Shown: one piece after another, positions 30,732 to 43,886 of the stretch
How positions within the stretch are numbered: position 1 is the stretch's first letter
Layout of the letters: every line of letters begins with the position of its first letter
Assembly: GCA_017654935.2 (NCBI GenBank)
Contig: CM065687.1
Span: 16,204,785-16,268,784, forward strand
Source of the DNA: Phymorhynchus buccinoides
Lineage: Eukaryota > Mollusca > Gastropoda > Neogastropoda > Raphitomidae
DNA: 64,000 nucleotides
Direction of reading: 5' to 3'
Position numbers and translations under genes: made by a program
The notes under the pieces: generated by a model
Told to the model about the DNA's origin: nothing
Database searches by the model: none
Seen by the model: the letters and a program-made list of their open reading frames with translations, nothing else

Positions 30732-31205
30732 GTAGGGGCTTCTGGGTTTGCCTGCCGTTAACTTCTGTGGGGGTGGGATTACTTGACAGTGTTTTTGCCT
30801 TGTGTTTTCTATTGTCATAACTTTTTCTTCAGGAGCAATACATTCGCCCAACACATCAGTCTACACTCCCACCGAAGGCAAAGACATTCACGGCCAAGTA
30901 ACCTGCCATGTGTTTGTCTATTTTTATTACAGCTTATGTGACTACTTATAATGGGTGTTCATGCTCATGAGCGTTTACCATATTTTTCGGTTTATGTGGC
31001 ACCCCCCAAACAAAAATTATTTACTTTGTCATATTATAAGGTGCAGGGGTCTCAGTCTCACAGAGGCGTCTGTGAAATTCAGGTTGCTCCCGCCTGGAGA
31101 GTGCATTTGCAGCCACCCATTTTTTATTTATTTTTATTTGCATGCGATTTTTGTGTGACTGATGGGAAAAGAGTGTGTGTGTGGAAATTTTGACCAAATG
31201 ACAAC

Positions 31206-33500
31206 TTTTTCGCTGCGAGGGAGAGGTGGGAGAGGGAGCAGGATGAAGGGGACAAAGTGAAGAAGTATAGAGAGAGAGAGATGAGAGAGAGATGGAGAGA
31301 GAGAGAGACGCAGAGAGCGAGAGAGAGAGATCACTCTTAAGGGAGATGAGAGAGAGAGAGGAGAACCTGGGGAGAAGAGAAGAAGAAAAGAGCGTATCAA
31401 CAACAAAAAAGAGAAGGAAAATAAAAATAAAATAAAATAAAAAGAGAAATTAGAAAAATAAAATAAAATAAGACAAGAGAACTTTAAAAAAAAAAGAAGA
31501 CCAAAACATAGTGGAGGGGGAAAAAGTGTAATAGCTTGCACAGACCTGCATTCGGTGAAGCACAATGGCACACCTCAAATAACAGTGACCATCATACCAG
31601 AATGCACCTAGTGTGAAATGAGTCACCATGACTTGAACATACCTAAAATTGACACTTTGCTGCTTGCACCCCCCCCACCCCCCTACCTTTTTCTCTAAAC
31701 ATTCTACTTGTCCCAATCAGTTAACAAAAAACTACAACAGTCAGTTCATGTGTGTGGGAAAGAGAGGGAAGGGAGGGAAGCAGTGTGTGTGTGTGTGTGT
31801 GGTTTGTGTGTGCTGTGTGTGTGTGTGTGTGTTGGTGTGTGTATGTGTTTGTTTGTGTGTGTGTGAGAGTGCATGTACACATGTGGTGTGCTTGCATCTG
31901 CGCGCGTGGTGTGTGTGTGTGTGTGTGTGAATGTGTGCTGTGCGTGTGCATGTGCATGTGAGTGTGTGCGTGTGTGTGCATGTGTTTGTGTGTGAGTGAG
32001 TGAGTGTGTGCGCATGTGTGACAATCATCATGTGGTGTTTGTTTTTTCCTAATAAACATGGTTGTCCTTTTATTTTGTGTGATTGCATGACTGCTATTGC
32101 TAATAAGTATGCTAATATTCCGTTGTTTTATTTTGTGTGATTGCATGACTGCTATTGCTAATAAGTATGCTAATATTCCGTTGTCCTTTTATTTCTTCAA
32201 TATGTGCATTATAAACTTATTTATTGCCAGCATGTTGACTAATTGAGTGAACATTACTCACAACTTAGCGCTTTGGGATCATACAAAATAAAGCACTACA
32301 TCATAAAAATATTGTTACTATTGTACCATGTAAAAACTTATTAAAACAATAAAAGGTATATTTTTACATAGGAAGTGGGTGGGTAGGGAAGGGATGATGG
32401 GGATAACTGACATTGATGGGATTTGTTATGGCGCATACTTCTTCTTCATATTCCCAGGAAAAATGGGTAAGGTACGTATTATTGTCCGTTTTTTCATTTT
32501 TCACTGGTCTCCCCGCTGCGCACAACCAACACATTCCGATTTCGGAGGAGCTCAAAGTGAGAAAAAATATTTGGAAGATTTTTTTTTTAAAGGCATGAGA
32601 ATGGGCCAATAACTTAACAAGTCAGAAAGATAGTATATGACAGAAAGCAAAGGGAAAAGGCAGAGTCAAAGAGAGTGACAGTTCAGAGGAAGTTACAAAC
32701 AAGCACAGAACTTCCAGAAGGTGGGGGAACTATTTTTTACAAAAGCCCCCCCCCCCCCCCCCCTGACGTATCCCTCATGGCGGAGGGATGGCGCATACAA
32801 GGTTGAGGACAGACCAGCTCCAAACTCAAAAAGAAAGACTGCTTGGTATGCCAGGTCTCGGAACAACAAGTTGAACAACAAAAGCAGGTGCAACTAAAAA
32901 CAGCAATTCTGGTCCCTTCTCTGAGCTAAGAACTTATGAAATTCTTAATTGTGCCCAGTGCACAATTGAATAACACTTCCATGGGAGTCGTGCACGCGAC
33001 TCCAACACCTTCTCTCTACCTTTTTCCCCTGAATATAATAGCAAAACTATTCCCCCTCTCCCCCCTTTTGTATCTCCAGCTCTATTTCTCAGTATACACC
33101 CAGGTGATTTCTCACCCACCCTCACCCATACCCCACTTGCTCTTTTCTCTGCATACAGGTGACTCAATATCCAGCCCTCCAGTCAGCCAGGCAGGTAGGC
33201 CGGGCCCCCTTGTCTACCTGTGGCTATGAAAAGAGGTCTAAACAGCATTCCTTCTCTCAGTCTCCTCTATCCTTTGTTCAGCCACTGTGGGAAAATAGCT
33301 CTAACCCACTGACTCCCCTCCTCCTTACCTGCCACATTTCATTGTACCCCACATTACCCCCCTCCCTTTCCTGTGTAGTGCTCTCTCCCTCTGGCCTTCT
33401 GTTACCCATCATTTACAATGGATGAAAAACATAAAAACTGTGTAAACGTCTAATTACTTTCCCATTCGCGGGCCTAAGTTTGTAAATGTCAATATTGCCC
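31206..33500. other. Unique sequence after divergence from copy 1, simple repeats, no exon
   Basis: A GAGAG-rich block (31210-31480), a long GT array (31780-32015), two copies of a 57-bp unit TTTTGTGTGATTGCATGACT and on (32069-32184), a dispersed repeat of the GGAGGAGCTCAAAG family (32430-32770), then pyrimidine-rich sequence to the gap. No gene is supported. Confidence 0.6.
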
Positions 33501-34000
33501 NNNNNNNNNNNNNNNNNNNNNNNNNNNNNNNNNNNNNNNNNNNNNNNNNNNNNNNNNNNNNNNNNNNNNNNNNNNNNNNNNNNNNNNNNNNNNNNNNNNN
33601 NNNNNNNNNNNNNNNNNNNNNNNNNNNNNNNNNNNNNNNNNNNNNNNNNNNNNNNNNNNNNNNNNNNNNNNNNNNNNNNNNNNNNNNNNNNNNNNNNNNN
33701 NNNNNNNNNNNNNNNNNNNNNNNNNNNNNNNNNNNNNNNNNNNNNNNNNNNNNNNNNNNNNNNNNNNNNNNNNNNNNNNNNNNNNNNNNNNNNNNNNNNN
33801 NNNNNNNNNNNNNNNNNNNNNNNNNNNNNNNNNNNNNNNNNNNNNNNNNNNNNNNNNNNNNNNNNNNNNNNNNNNNNNNNNNNNNNNNNNNNNNNNNNNN
33901 NNNNNNNNNNNNNNNNNNNNNNNNNNNNNNNNNNNNNNNNNNNNNNNNNNNNNNNNNNNNNNNNNNNNNNNNNNNNNNNNNNNNNNNNNNNNNNNNNNNN
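33501..34000. other. Assembly gap, 500 N
   Basis: Exactly 500 N, a placeholder gap. Nothing on the right side continues UBA1. Confidence 0.98.
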
Positions 34001-36228
34001 CCTTCTTTCTTTTACTTATTCGTGGATTGCGCACAGGTTTCTGCACGGAATCTGCATATGTGTGTACACCGCCTTAGAAAAAAAGAATACCACAGCAAAG
34101 TTAATACAATGAATATTTATTCCTAAATGTGCATATTTATTGCTATCTGTGTTGTGTGTGTTGGGCCCTGTGAATGAACTACGGTGTATTTTGCTATCAT
34201 TATCCTTTAAAAGTCACATAAAAACTTTTTATCGTTATCACATCAAGAATTTTAAAAAAAAGGATCTCTCAAGTCAAGGCCAAGGTCCCCAGACTGGGTA
34301 TATCTTGATAATCTTCCACCCAACACAATGGAAAAGGGTGTAAATTCGCAACCTCAACACCCACCCCATTTTCGCATTGAAAATGTTCAGAGGCAACATT
34401 TTGCCTTGCTTGGATCAGGGATAGGGTTACAATCAGGTCATTTCCATGAAACGGAACAATATGTGACCCATTTTATGATTTATACATTTGGAAACTTCAG
34501 ACAATTATCTTTCTAATGTATGATACAAGAACAATTCTTGTATATTTTTCCGTTCCAGAGTTGTGAGCATTTAAAGTTAGTAGGGCGAGTGTCGGCCATT
34601 TTGAGAAAACACAGTTTAAAGTCTAGCATAGCTGAAGAAAATGCATTGACCTACTCGTTTTAAAACACTTAATAGGCCATTTAGCTTTATAAATGTGAAA
34701 GATAATATGTTACAGAAAGATAATATGTGATGCAGCACAGGAAAACAAGGCTAAAGTCGGGCAGCCACAAGACAGAGAAAGAGAGATTTGATTACATGAA
34801 AAATTGTTCAAAATAAACTATTAGAGATAGATGAATTCTGTTTTTTGCCTGTTAATCTGTTGTCTCTGGCCTTTCTGAAAATATGAATAAATCAAAAGTG
34901 ATCATTTACGACATTAGCCTGGTTTTCCTGTGCTGCATCACATATGTTACAGACACAAACATTACCATAATTCAAAATTGACAAAAAATGAGATTTTTGA
35001 CTTTGCAAGCCTGTTGTGAGAAACTAGTCTAGCGACTTATGTCCCTTTCGTGGTGCTCAGTCACAGTTATGTGGGTTTTTTTAGGCTTGTGTGTGTGGGT
35101 TTACTTTTTTTTTTAATGTGTGTGTGTGTTTAATTTTTTTAAAACTTTCCTCCCTGTTTATAATTTTTGATTTTTCAATGAAAGAAGTACTTTATTCACA
35201 TTTTTTTTCCGGTGAAATTGCGACTCGTGGCTTATTTTTCACTCACAAACATGGAACAAAACTGCCTCTAATTGAACAATGCCTCTAATATCGAAAACAA
35301 CTTGGACATGAATAAATCGTATTAAAAATGCGGCAAATGTTAAGATCAGCTCCCTCCAGCTGTTCCTGCGTGTCTCAGCTTAATGAAAAAGGCAATGACT
35401 GGTGGGCCAACTTCACCCTGGAACAGCGGAGGGAGCTGATCTTAGCGTTAGCCCAAAATGCCACCATCACATCTCGCCATATAGCTGTATGCATGCCAGT
35501 CAAGTCGTTTCCGACTATGACAGCCAGATAGTTGAGGGGGGCAGCTGCTATTCAGGCAGGCTGGGCTATAATTTGTTTATAGCAGAGGATGCCTTGCCCA
35601 GGGTACATCCCCACTCTGTGCCAAAGTGATTCGAGGACAACGCTAGTGTTGCGGAAGGTCCCCAAAGGCCAACCCATCCCAGTGGCTGTAGCCCTCTTCT
35701 TTTTCTTCGATCGCTCAGACAGTTTCCTGTCAATTATGAGCGCAGATGCATCATGCTGCCGTTATGCGCCTAAGCAAGAAATATTTAGGCCCAGCATGTC
35801 CGACTTCGGCTGGAGGAAATCTTTTTGAAAGTGTTTATTGAAAAAAGGCAGGAGACTGGACCGGAAATGCAGAAAGATAGTAGATGACAGCAAGCAAAGG
35901 GAAAAGACAGTCAAAGACAGTGACAGTTTAGAGGAAGCTACAAGCACAGAACTTCCAGAAGGTGGGGGCACTATTTATACAAAAGACCCCCGGTATCCCC
36001 ACAAGGGTAAACGCCCTTAAGTATGAGAGTCATAGTCTTCTTCCACGAAAGACTAAGTAAGCCGTACTACAATGATTATTACTGTAGAAAATCAGCAATT
36101 CTACAGCTCTCATGTTACTATTGGCCCCTACTGCAGGCCAATGTCAACCAATGAAAAAAGCCTTTTTTGCACAAGGGCCAACAAAATCTCGCCATAAATA
36201 AGGGGCTAAATCAATACACATGATGGCG
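34001..36228. other. Repeat-rich intergenic DNA, no gene recognised
   Basis: It contains a degenerate element at about 34458-35060 whose end GTCCCTTTCGTGGTGCT is shared with 61030-61050. An 18-bp inverted pair GATCAGCTCCCTCC / GGAGGGAGCTGATC lies at 35342-35450, and a partial dispersed repeat at 35840-36010. The small reading frames show no family resemblance. Confidence 0.5.
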
Positions 36229-36379
36229 AAGGGCCAGTCACACGTCCACTAAAATCGCACGACTACAATGCGATTGAATCACGTGATCTCGATGCGCCAA
36301 TCACATTTGTTCTTGGAGACCACATGATCGAATCGTATCGTACAGTTGTGCGATTTTAGTGGACGTGTGGTCGGCCCTT
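36229..36379. repeat. 151-bp foldback element
   Basis: Long imperfect palindrome. The left arm AAGGGCCAGTCACACGTCCA and the right arm TGGACGTGTGGTCGGCCCTT enclose AAAATCGCAC / GTGCGATTTT. It is probably a small MITE; no clear target duplication was seen. Confidence 0.75.
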
Positions 36380-36480
36380 AAGCTTCACTCATAATATTTT
36401 ACAACCCCACCCCCCCCTCCCAGCTTGTTATACCACTTTGTTTTAGAGTAAAAAATAAATCGGTTTTCCTTATGTCAATA

Positions 36481-36773
36481 CAGTGGAACCTCCCTTATAA
36501 GACTTTCCATTATAAGACTCCCTCCCACATAAGACCTACTTCTCTGAGACATTGCCCTTCTTTGATGAACAAAAAACCTGGTAATATTTGCTACTGGTAA
36601 TATTTCGGAAATTTACTTCCCTTTATGAAACGCATTCATGGACTAAATTAAAATAGGCTGTGTGTGCCACACTCGAGGTTAAATCTTAGCCCTTCTTTGT
36701 ATATTAACATTACCTCCCTTACAAAACCTCATTTGGGATGATTTTTTAAGGTCTTATATAGGAGGTTCCACTG
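36481..36773. mobile_element. TA-flanked MITE, CAGTGGAACCTCCC family
   Basis: Ends CAGTGGAACCTCCCTTATAA and TATATAGGAGGTTCCACTG with TA on both sides. Its middle has an uninterrupted GAGACATTGCCCTTCTTTG. Confidence 0.8.
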
Positions 36774-37164
36774 TAAAACCTTCACACAGTCTGTCTCTTG
36801 TGCATCACGCTGGTTTTTCATGGTTACAACAACAAAAAATGTTAAGGGATACTAACCAATGGATGTCTATAAACCCACATTTTTACCCCGATACATGCGC
36901 AGACCTGTTTACTCTACTCTTTTTGAGTAGTATTCTACTCAATTTGGACCTCTACTACTCTTCAAAATTGAAAATAATGCTCTAATTACTCATTTTCAGT
37001 GAACATTGATGGTTTAATGAAGAGGACTACGCATTTCACACCAAGACTACTCATTTCACCTATCCAGACTACTCAAGACTTGTAAACAGGTCTGCATGCG
37101 CTTCAAATTTGGATGTTTTCTTAGACTTTCTGTTAATATTTTAAAAAGCACCTACAGCAGACTG

Positions 37165-37335
37165 AAGGAGCAGTGGCTGAGCGGATAAAGACGCTGTCTC
37201 ATCATGTTAAGGATTGAAAATTTGGGGTTCAATTCCCATTTTGCATGCTGCGTGCGTCCAGGGGAAAGACACTTCACTCCTATTTTTTGCACTCCACCCA
37301 GGTAATAATAAATGGGTATCTGACTTTGGGGGAAG
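37165..37335 (+). repeat. tRNA-derived SINE
   Basis: Box A AGTGGCTGAGCGGAT, box B GGTTCAATTCC (37226-37236), then a body with AAGACACTTCACTCC and CACTCCACCCAGGTAA as in common invertebrate SINEs, ending AATGGGTATCTGAC. Confidence 0.75.
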
Positions 37336-37988
37336 TAAATTTCAACGTTTTTTTAAACCAACTTTTATTGACTTGCTTCTACAAGTTTTAACTGCTCCAA
37401 TCTGCATTCTTAAAACCCTCTCCTTATTTCAGCTCTCTCCGCCATTTTCTTTTTGTCCACCCATCGAATATTCACCAAATGTCCCATATGTGCCTGTATG
37501 CAGGTAGGAGGACATGAAACAAACCGATGATGGGGAGGAGGCAAAGGCAGTTGAAGCAGATGTTGGCTTCCATCTTCCAACGTCAAGCCCTTGATGTGGT
37601 GAATTGAATCACCATGGATTGCAGGATGTCCTGAATTGCAGGATTTTTAAATTGCCAAGTAAGCCGGCATCACCGGATTATAAAAATTTGAGAAGCAACG
37701 GTTTTCTTGCACACACAAACACACTTATACAATAAAAAGGGCCTGATTTTTTCCCTTGCAAGTGGTTGCTTTGTGTCTTTAGAAGCAAATTACTTCCCTT
37801 TTTGTTGTTGACATCTTTATTTTATTTCATGAATGTGTAGCCATTGCATACAGGCCGGTGGCTTTACAATTAAAATTTTCAGTTTCAGATTTAAAAAGGG
37901 GCCAGATATAAGCATTTGCTATATTCCAAGGAATGTAGCACTTGTACTAGTCCAGAGGGGTAAAAATAAAAAAAATAGCAGTAAATTT

Positions 37989-38034
<46 letters not shown>

Positions 38035-38444
38035 CCCCTGCACTCCGTTGGGGCCACCCCCTTGCAGGATTTTTGAAATTTCCCAGGAGCACCCATGAAT
38101 AGCTGACTCTATGGTCACTAGATATGGGACCTTTACCTTTTTTGTTTTCGACTGCAGACTATTTTTTCTGTGCTTAATTCTGTGCAGGTATCATGCATGA
38201 GCTGTTCTTGAACATTAAACTGTGCTATTTCAGAGGCCAAAATTGTTTATAATAATTCATTCAAAACCTTCTGTGGGTATACTGGAGGAGGGTGGGGTGG
38301 GGTATGTGTGTTTTTTGTACAAATAACAAGACCAAATTAAGAAGGTGTAATATTTCTTTGGAATGATTTGCTCTCGAACATGTTGATATTCTGCTTTTGT
38401 GTTTAAAAAAGACGAAGCTGGATAAAATGTTGATATTCAAGATA

Positions 38445-39051
38445 CAGTGGGACCTCCCTTATAAGACCTCCCGTTATAAGACTCCCTCCCACATTAGACC
38501 TACTGGGTACTTCTCTGAGACATTGCCCGGTAAAGGTCAAGATGTGCCACCCCCCCTACCTATCTCGGTTAATTGTATTTTTCCGTTATTGCCTTTCTTA
38601 CCATACATAAAGCTGTATTTTAGGAACATTTTTAGCTAATAACCTTTTTGGAATACTAACCCTAACCCTAGCCCTAACCCTAACCCTACCCCCCACCGTA
38701 TAAGACGGAAAAACGCAACGAACCACAACTGTGACAAATCGCGGTGTACTGCAGTACATAGTGGGGGGTAGGGTTAGGTTTAGGGGTAGGGTTAGGGTTA
38801 GTATTCCAAAAAGGTAATTAGCTAAAAATGTTCCTAAAATACAGCTTTATGTATGGTAAGAAAGGCAAAAACGGAAAAATACAATTAACCGAGAAATGCA
38901 TGGGGGGTGGCACATCTTTACCTTTACCCATTGCCCTTCTTTGTAAGTATTAAAATTACCTCCCTTATAAGACCCCTCCCTTATAAGACCCCTCCCTTAT
39001 AAGACCTCATTTTGGATGATTTTTTAAGGTCTTATAAGGGAGGTTTCACTG
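38445..39051. mobile_element. TA-flanked CAGTGG MITE interrupted by a foldback element
   Basis: Starts TA-CAGTGGGACCTCCCTT and ends GGGAGGTTTCACTG-TA. A 400-bp foldback (38529-38928) and its 8-bp duplication split it inside GAGACATTGCCCTTC. Confidence 0.8.
38529..38928. mobile_element. 400-bp foldback element with inverted telomere-like arrays
   Basis: Ends GGTAAAGGTCAAGATGTG and CACATCTTTACCTTTACC, flanked by the 8-bp duplication CATTGCCC (38521-38528 and 38929-38936). The long arms include five-unit CCCTAA-type (38655-38693) and TTAGGG-type (38762-38802) tracts facing each other. An 8-bp duplication suggests a hAT-like or similar transposase; this is an inference. Confidence 0.88.
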
Positions 39052-39301
39052 TATATTAAAATGAAATGCAATTCAGATTCTTAAATACCTGGGCAAAATA
39101 TACACATCTTGAATGTTTGAATACCATAATTGATGTGGTCTAAGAGGAGATACATTGTCTAATTTTATTATTGTAAGAAATTTTCATATAGGATTACATG
39201 GTATTAAATTAGGTTTATGTATTGAGGTGGGTCATGTAATTGCATAAATATGGAATACACTGAATGGGTCATGACTGTGCATTCAAGATCAACAAAAAAT
39301 A

Positions 39302-39456
<155 letters not shown>

Positions 39457-39761
39457 CTGTTTTTCTTTCTGTCCAAATCCCTTTATCAAGTCAGTATTGC
39501 TTGTCATTACATACAATGTATTCGTTCCTCCTAGTTGCTGGTATACCAATCAAGGAGCTTTGTGCATTGGCACAATGTATCTTTAAAAAGGCTTACAGTT
39601 AGTTACTTGGCTAACACATACATAAACACTTTTTAATTAACCTTAGCAAGTTTCAAATTCTGTACTGAAGCTCCACCTCTATCTAAGTGCGGATTAAGCA
39701 CTCACTCCTTTCAAACACTTTGGATATAAAAAATGGTACTGAATATCTTCCTGCACTTTAA

Positions 39762-40003
39762 CCCTTTCACCGCCAATGTCGCATTTCAGCACCACAATGA
39801 TTTAACACCCATGTCACTAAAAGGCATGACATTAGGATCCGTTATCCAACGACCTAATATGTTGTTAACTTTGGGAGATAAGGAAAGGTCTTGTTTGATA
39901 CCTGTCATAGTCGGATAGTCACATTATTGCAGACACTAACTTTTCTTTACCAAAGTAAGTTTGACTGAAAGATTTCGCTGAAAAACGGCTGGCGGCGAAA
40001 GGG
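39762..40003. mobile_element. TTAA MITE, CCCTTTCACCGCCA family
   Basis: 242 bp between TTAA at 39758 and TTAA at 40004, with ends CCCTTTCACCGCCA and GGCGGCGAAAGGG. It lies in the opposite orientation to 27832. Confidence 0.85.
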
Positions 40004-43000
40004 TTAAAAACAGTTATAGAATATTTAACATTATGTCTTAAAATGACAAAATGAAGTTGAAACTCCACACTATAAGAAGCAAAAAGGAAAAAAAATAAAC
40101 ATCACCACCACGCACACACACACAAATAATAAAGTGCTATAAAAATCCTGCAAAAAACGGCATGCAATGATAATAATATAAAAAAAATTGTGAGAAGAAA
40201 AAACACTCAAACCAGACAAAATAAAACAGGTAACAAGCCCAACGGAGAAAGGAGCCAAAAGTTTGGCAGTCAGCGTGTGTGACGACCCTTCGAGTTCGAG
40301 CCACACCAAAGTGTATTGCTGACATGGAGAATGGGGCTACAGCGTGTGCGGCGCGTGGCGAAGAACCTCTCTGCGACGCCTGACACAGACACGCACTGGC
40401 AGGACCGACGTCGACGAACCAGCTCCTGCTGTCATGTTCTGTACGCTCCTCGATAGTCTGGAGGTAGGCGACAGTTTTCAGGAGTCCCAACTCGCTCTTC
40501 ACAACACCACCGCTTTGCTGAACCCTTTTTTCATTTGTTACTGTGAACACATCTAGTTTGTAAGCGCATACATCCACTTTTTCATTTTTGTTTTGTTTTG
40601 CGAGTCTGTTCTTGCATTATTTCCGCACAGATAAACCTGCCACGATTTTGTCTCGCATAGGGGAGAGTAATCACATAAGATTCTCAGTTCGTTTCAGACG
40701 GAGGAGGCGGTGAAAAGGGGTGGGGGAGCAGGATTATCAAGGTGAAATGTAGGGAGGGAAGAGGAGGGGAGGCGGTGGAAATGAAGGAGCAGGGAAATGG
40801 CTAGACCATGGGAAGGGAAGGAACCAGTCAAACTAACACCAACAGGGGAAAAAATCTAGAACTGGTCACGATCACATTTCTGCTGACTTCACACTAAAAA
40901 ACAAAACAATCATCAAAATGTTTGACTATTCCCACCAAACATTTTGGCCTGCAGAAAAGTTGACGGTACATGGATTGAAATAGCTCTACAAACACCGCAC
41001 ACTACTCCATTGAGCAAAGCAAGTTCTGCATCTGGATCTCCATGCAGTGAACAACCGAGTACAAACTGGGTGGGAGGCAGCAGTCCAATACAACTTAACC
41101 AACAGACTATCGGAGAAACCATGCTTCATGAAGAACGTCCTGAACTCTATGATCCACAGTATGCCATTGACAGACACATAATGACCTGGTGTAAAGCAAT
41201 CACATTAAAAGAAAGACAGAAAACAACACGAAATATGCAATGGGGAAAACTGGTGTAACCAAAATGTACCAACAGCAAACCTCTAAAATGTTTGAACATC
41301 GATCACAGATGGTGTGGTTTGAAATAGCAACATTTCAAAGTTCAACAAAGAACCTACTTCCACTTCGGTTTTTCTAGGTGTTATAAGGTGGGTGTAGTTT
41401 TTTGCACATGTTTTACACAAAAAGAACACCCTATTTAGCTATGGTCAGTGCCCAGTCATATGATCCTCCTAGTTCACTGTTTGCCCATGCACACATTAAT
41501 GATTTAGTTTAAACTTATTGGTCAGTTTGATTTGTTCTTTTGTGGCTGGTCAGCCGATGAACTGACGAGCAAGAGCCCAGTGAAGTTTAGTTCTTTTCCT
41601 ATCTGATGCGGCTGGAGAGAGGAGGTGTCTGCCAGATCGGCTTTTTAAAATTTATTGATTGATCCATGACGACAATTATGGGCTGTGTGCTGTTTTCATG
41701 GGATGAAAATAAATGATCCAAACACTGTATATTACTGAGTGATTGTGGGGAAGAGCGAGTCTTCCTTTCCCCCTGTCCTTACCTGTCCCCCTACCACATA
41801 TCGTCGATGAAATTAAAAAACATCGTATCTTAATTTTGGTTTTTTTTGAGTTAGATACATAGTCAGCTCTCTAATTTTTCCCGCCACCTTCCACCAAAAG
41901 CTCGTATCTCTAATGACTTTCTATCTGAGGTAAATGAGGTTGTGAAAATAGAAGATAAACTCGTAAGTTCGAAATTCAGATCTAGTTAAGCACAAAAACC
42001 TTGTATCTTCGTTCTTTTGAAGTGTAATTTTTTTTAAAAAGTAATTTTAGCGAAATGCAGGACTAAACTCGTAATGTCTTGAACAACATATTCATCATAG
42101 TTAATCAATTGTGGTCAACACAGTTAATTTTAAATTTTTTTTTTCAATTTTTCTCAAAACTACCAAAATTGAGATACCAGGTTTTTCACCGACGATATGC
42201 TTCACATGCATTTTCTATTTAAAAATAAATGAAATCTGAATGAGGTTCTTTGCATGTTTGTACTCCTCTGACAATGATGGAGGAATTATACAACGGAAAT
42301 TTGAGCATTATCATTATCAAAGTGAGAAAAGCTAGCGTTCAATAAGTTTATGGAATAAATTTTGTGATTTCCTTTTTTGAATTGCAAACTGAATAAAAGC
42401 TCAGCAAATAAGACTTGGCTGGTGGCAAAACATTGAAAGTTTTTATGACTTATATAACTAAATTATTTCAAAAATTCTTGTCAGTTTTGCTAAAATTCAG
42501 AATATGTGATTTATTGTAACTATGAGTATGAGCATATAACTTTTTTTTAATAAGCTGGAGAAAGAAATGCTAAACTGCACTGCTAGCAATAACTAAATTT
42601 AAAGATAAAATAATATGTGCATTGAAAAGTAATCACACTTAAATGAAAAGGTCTTTATTTTTGTTTGTTTTACCTTATCATAACTTCAAAGTTAGTTAAT
42701 CTATGCATGGAAGCTCCGCAGAATATCATACTTGACTCTGATGAATGCAGACCAACAAGTAGCTACAACTAGAGTAGATTGTGCTCATCTTAATCTGATC
42801 GCAAAACCACTGATAAAGAACCAATCAACAAGTGAGTGAATCGATTGATGAGTCACCAAAGGTTATATTTTTCTATTTCTCTTGTGCAAGCTCGCCCATT
42901 TTTCTCTCTCCTTGGAGCAAGAAACAGGCTGTAAAACCAATACACTGACTACATCTAGATCAGCAGCAGAGAAAAATCACCTCCGACCATTTTCTTTTTC

Positions 43001-43886
43001 ACGGAAAGAAATGATACGAAATCAAAGAATCTATCACGCAGATAATGAGATAAAAGCAGGACATTTTTGTAGAGACCTTTCCCACAAACGGGCATGATGT
43101 GAGAGTCAACACCATCTCCCTCTCCACACACCTTTCCACTCAAAAGAAGTAACGTGACTGGGAAGAGTGACTGAAACACCAAAGTACAAACCATCACCTA
43201 AAAGAAGTATCTAGTACAAAATAATCTCTCTAAAATGTATGAAATATCCGCATGGAATCAAACTACCAACGCAAATTACCACGTGTGCAGGTGTGAATCA
43301 GAAAATGATTCCAGAGAGTAAACAAAAACTGAGAAAATAAACTCTGGTTTTTAAAATGGTTGCTGGTTAAATTAAATAGTGGCTGTAAACTTGCAGCACA
43401 ACACTTGCGTCATTCAGAGAAAAATGAACTGTCCTCTTTTCCTCTGTAATCTCCTTTTTTCACAGAGTTTTAAAGAACGGTGCGCTAAATCATGACTTGC
43501 TGTGCGAGACCCATACACTGGACAGTCCAGCAAACATAAAGGAGCGTCAGACAAGGGACAGTGCCTCAGTTGTCCACCAAACAGTCTTGGACACTTCTCG
43601 ACCTTTTCACTGCACACGGCCAGTCAACACAGTGATTCAACAACGCAGGTGTCTCTGTCTCTTTCACCAAGCGTCTGTCTCTCTCTCTCATCTAGTATCT
43701 GTCTCTCTCTCTCTCTCAGTCTCTTGCCTCAACGTCACTCACTGGACACAGAACCCAGTGCCCAAAATCAGCCTGCCCCCTCTTTCCCTCACCCCTCCCT
43801 ACAGCAGTCAGTCCCCTCCCTAAACGAGAGAAAGGAGGGTTCTAGGAAGAAGTTTTTCAAGATCCTGACAACGCCTGTGAAGTCAG
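40004..43886. other. 3' flank of the distal PMCA exon, no gene recognised
   Basis: AT-rich DNA with a few GC-richer patches (40290-40560 and 40930-41260) that have reading frames of 100-146 codons on either strand. None resembles a family I know. Part may be 3' UTR of the minus-strand exon ending at 43887. Confidence 0.4.

Larger units (their letters stand above)
14371..31205 (+). repeat. Second copy of the UBA1 5' half (about 922-10290)
   Basis: Exons A to H, introns and older MITEs recur in the same order at very high identity. Differences are mainly indels: a 350-bp segment at 15494, a microsatellite block at 17899-18592, the DIRS element at 19345-25680, a TTAA MITE at 27832, and one fewer exon-C unit. 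Homology starts at the contig edge and stops at a SINE boundary. Haplotype duplication in the assembly is the most likely cause. Confidence 0.9.

Noticed and set aside
40137..40577. 146-codon minus-strand frame as a gene
   Set aside because: No recognisable domain, no splice-site support and no matching frame elsewhere; GC-rich patch only.
40944..41258. 104-codon plus-strand frame as a gene
   Set aside because: No family resemblance and no conserved motif; could be chance in a repeat-poor stretch.
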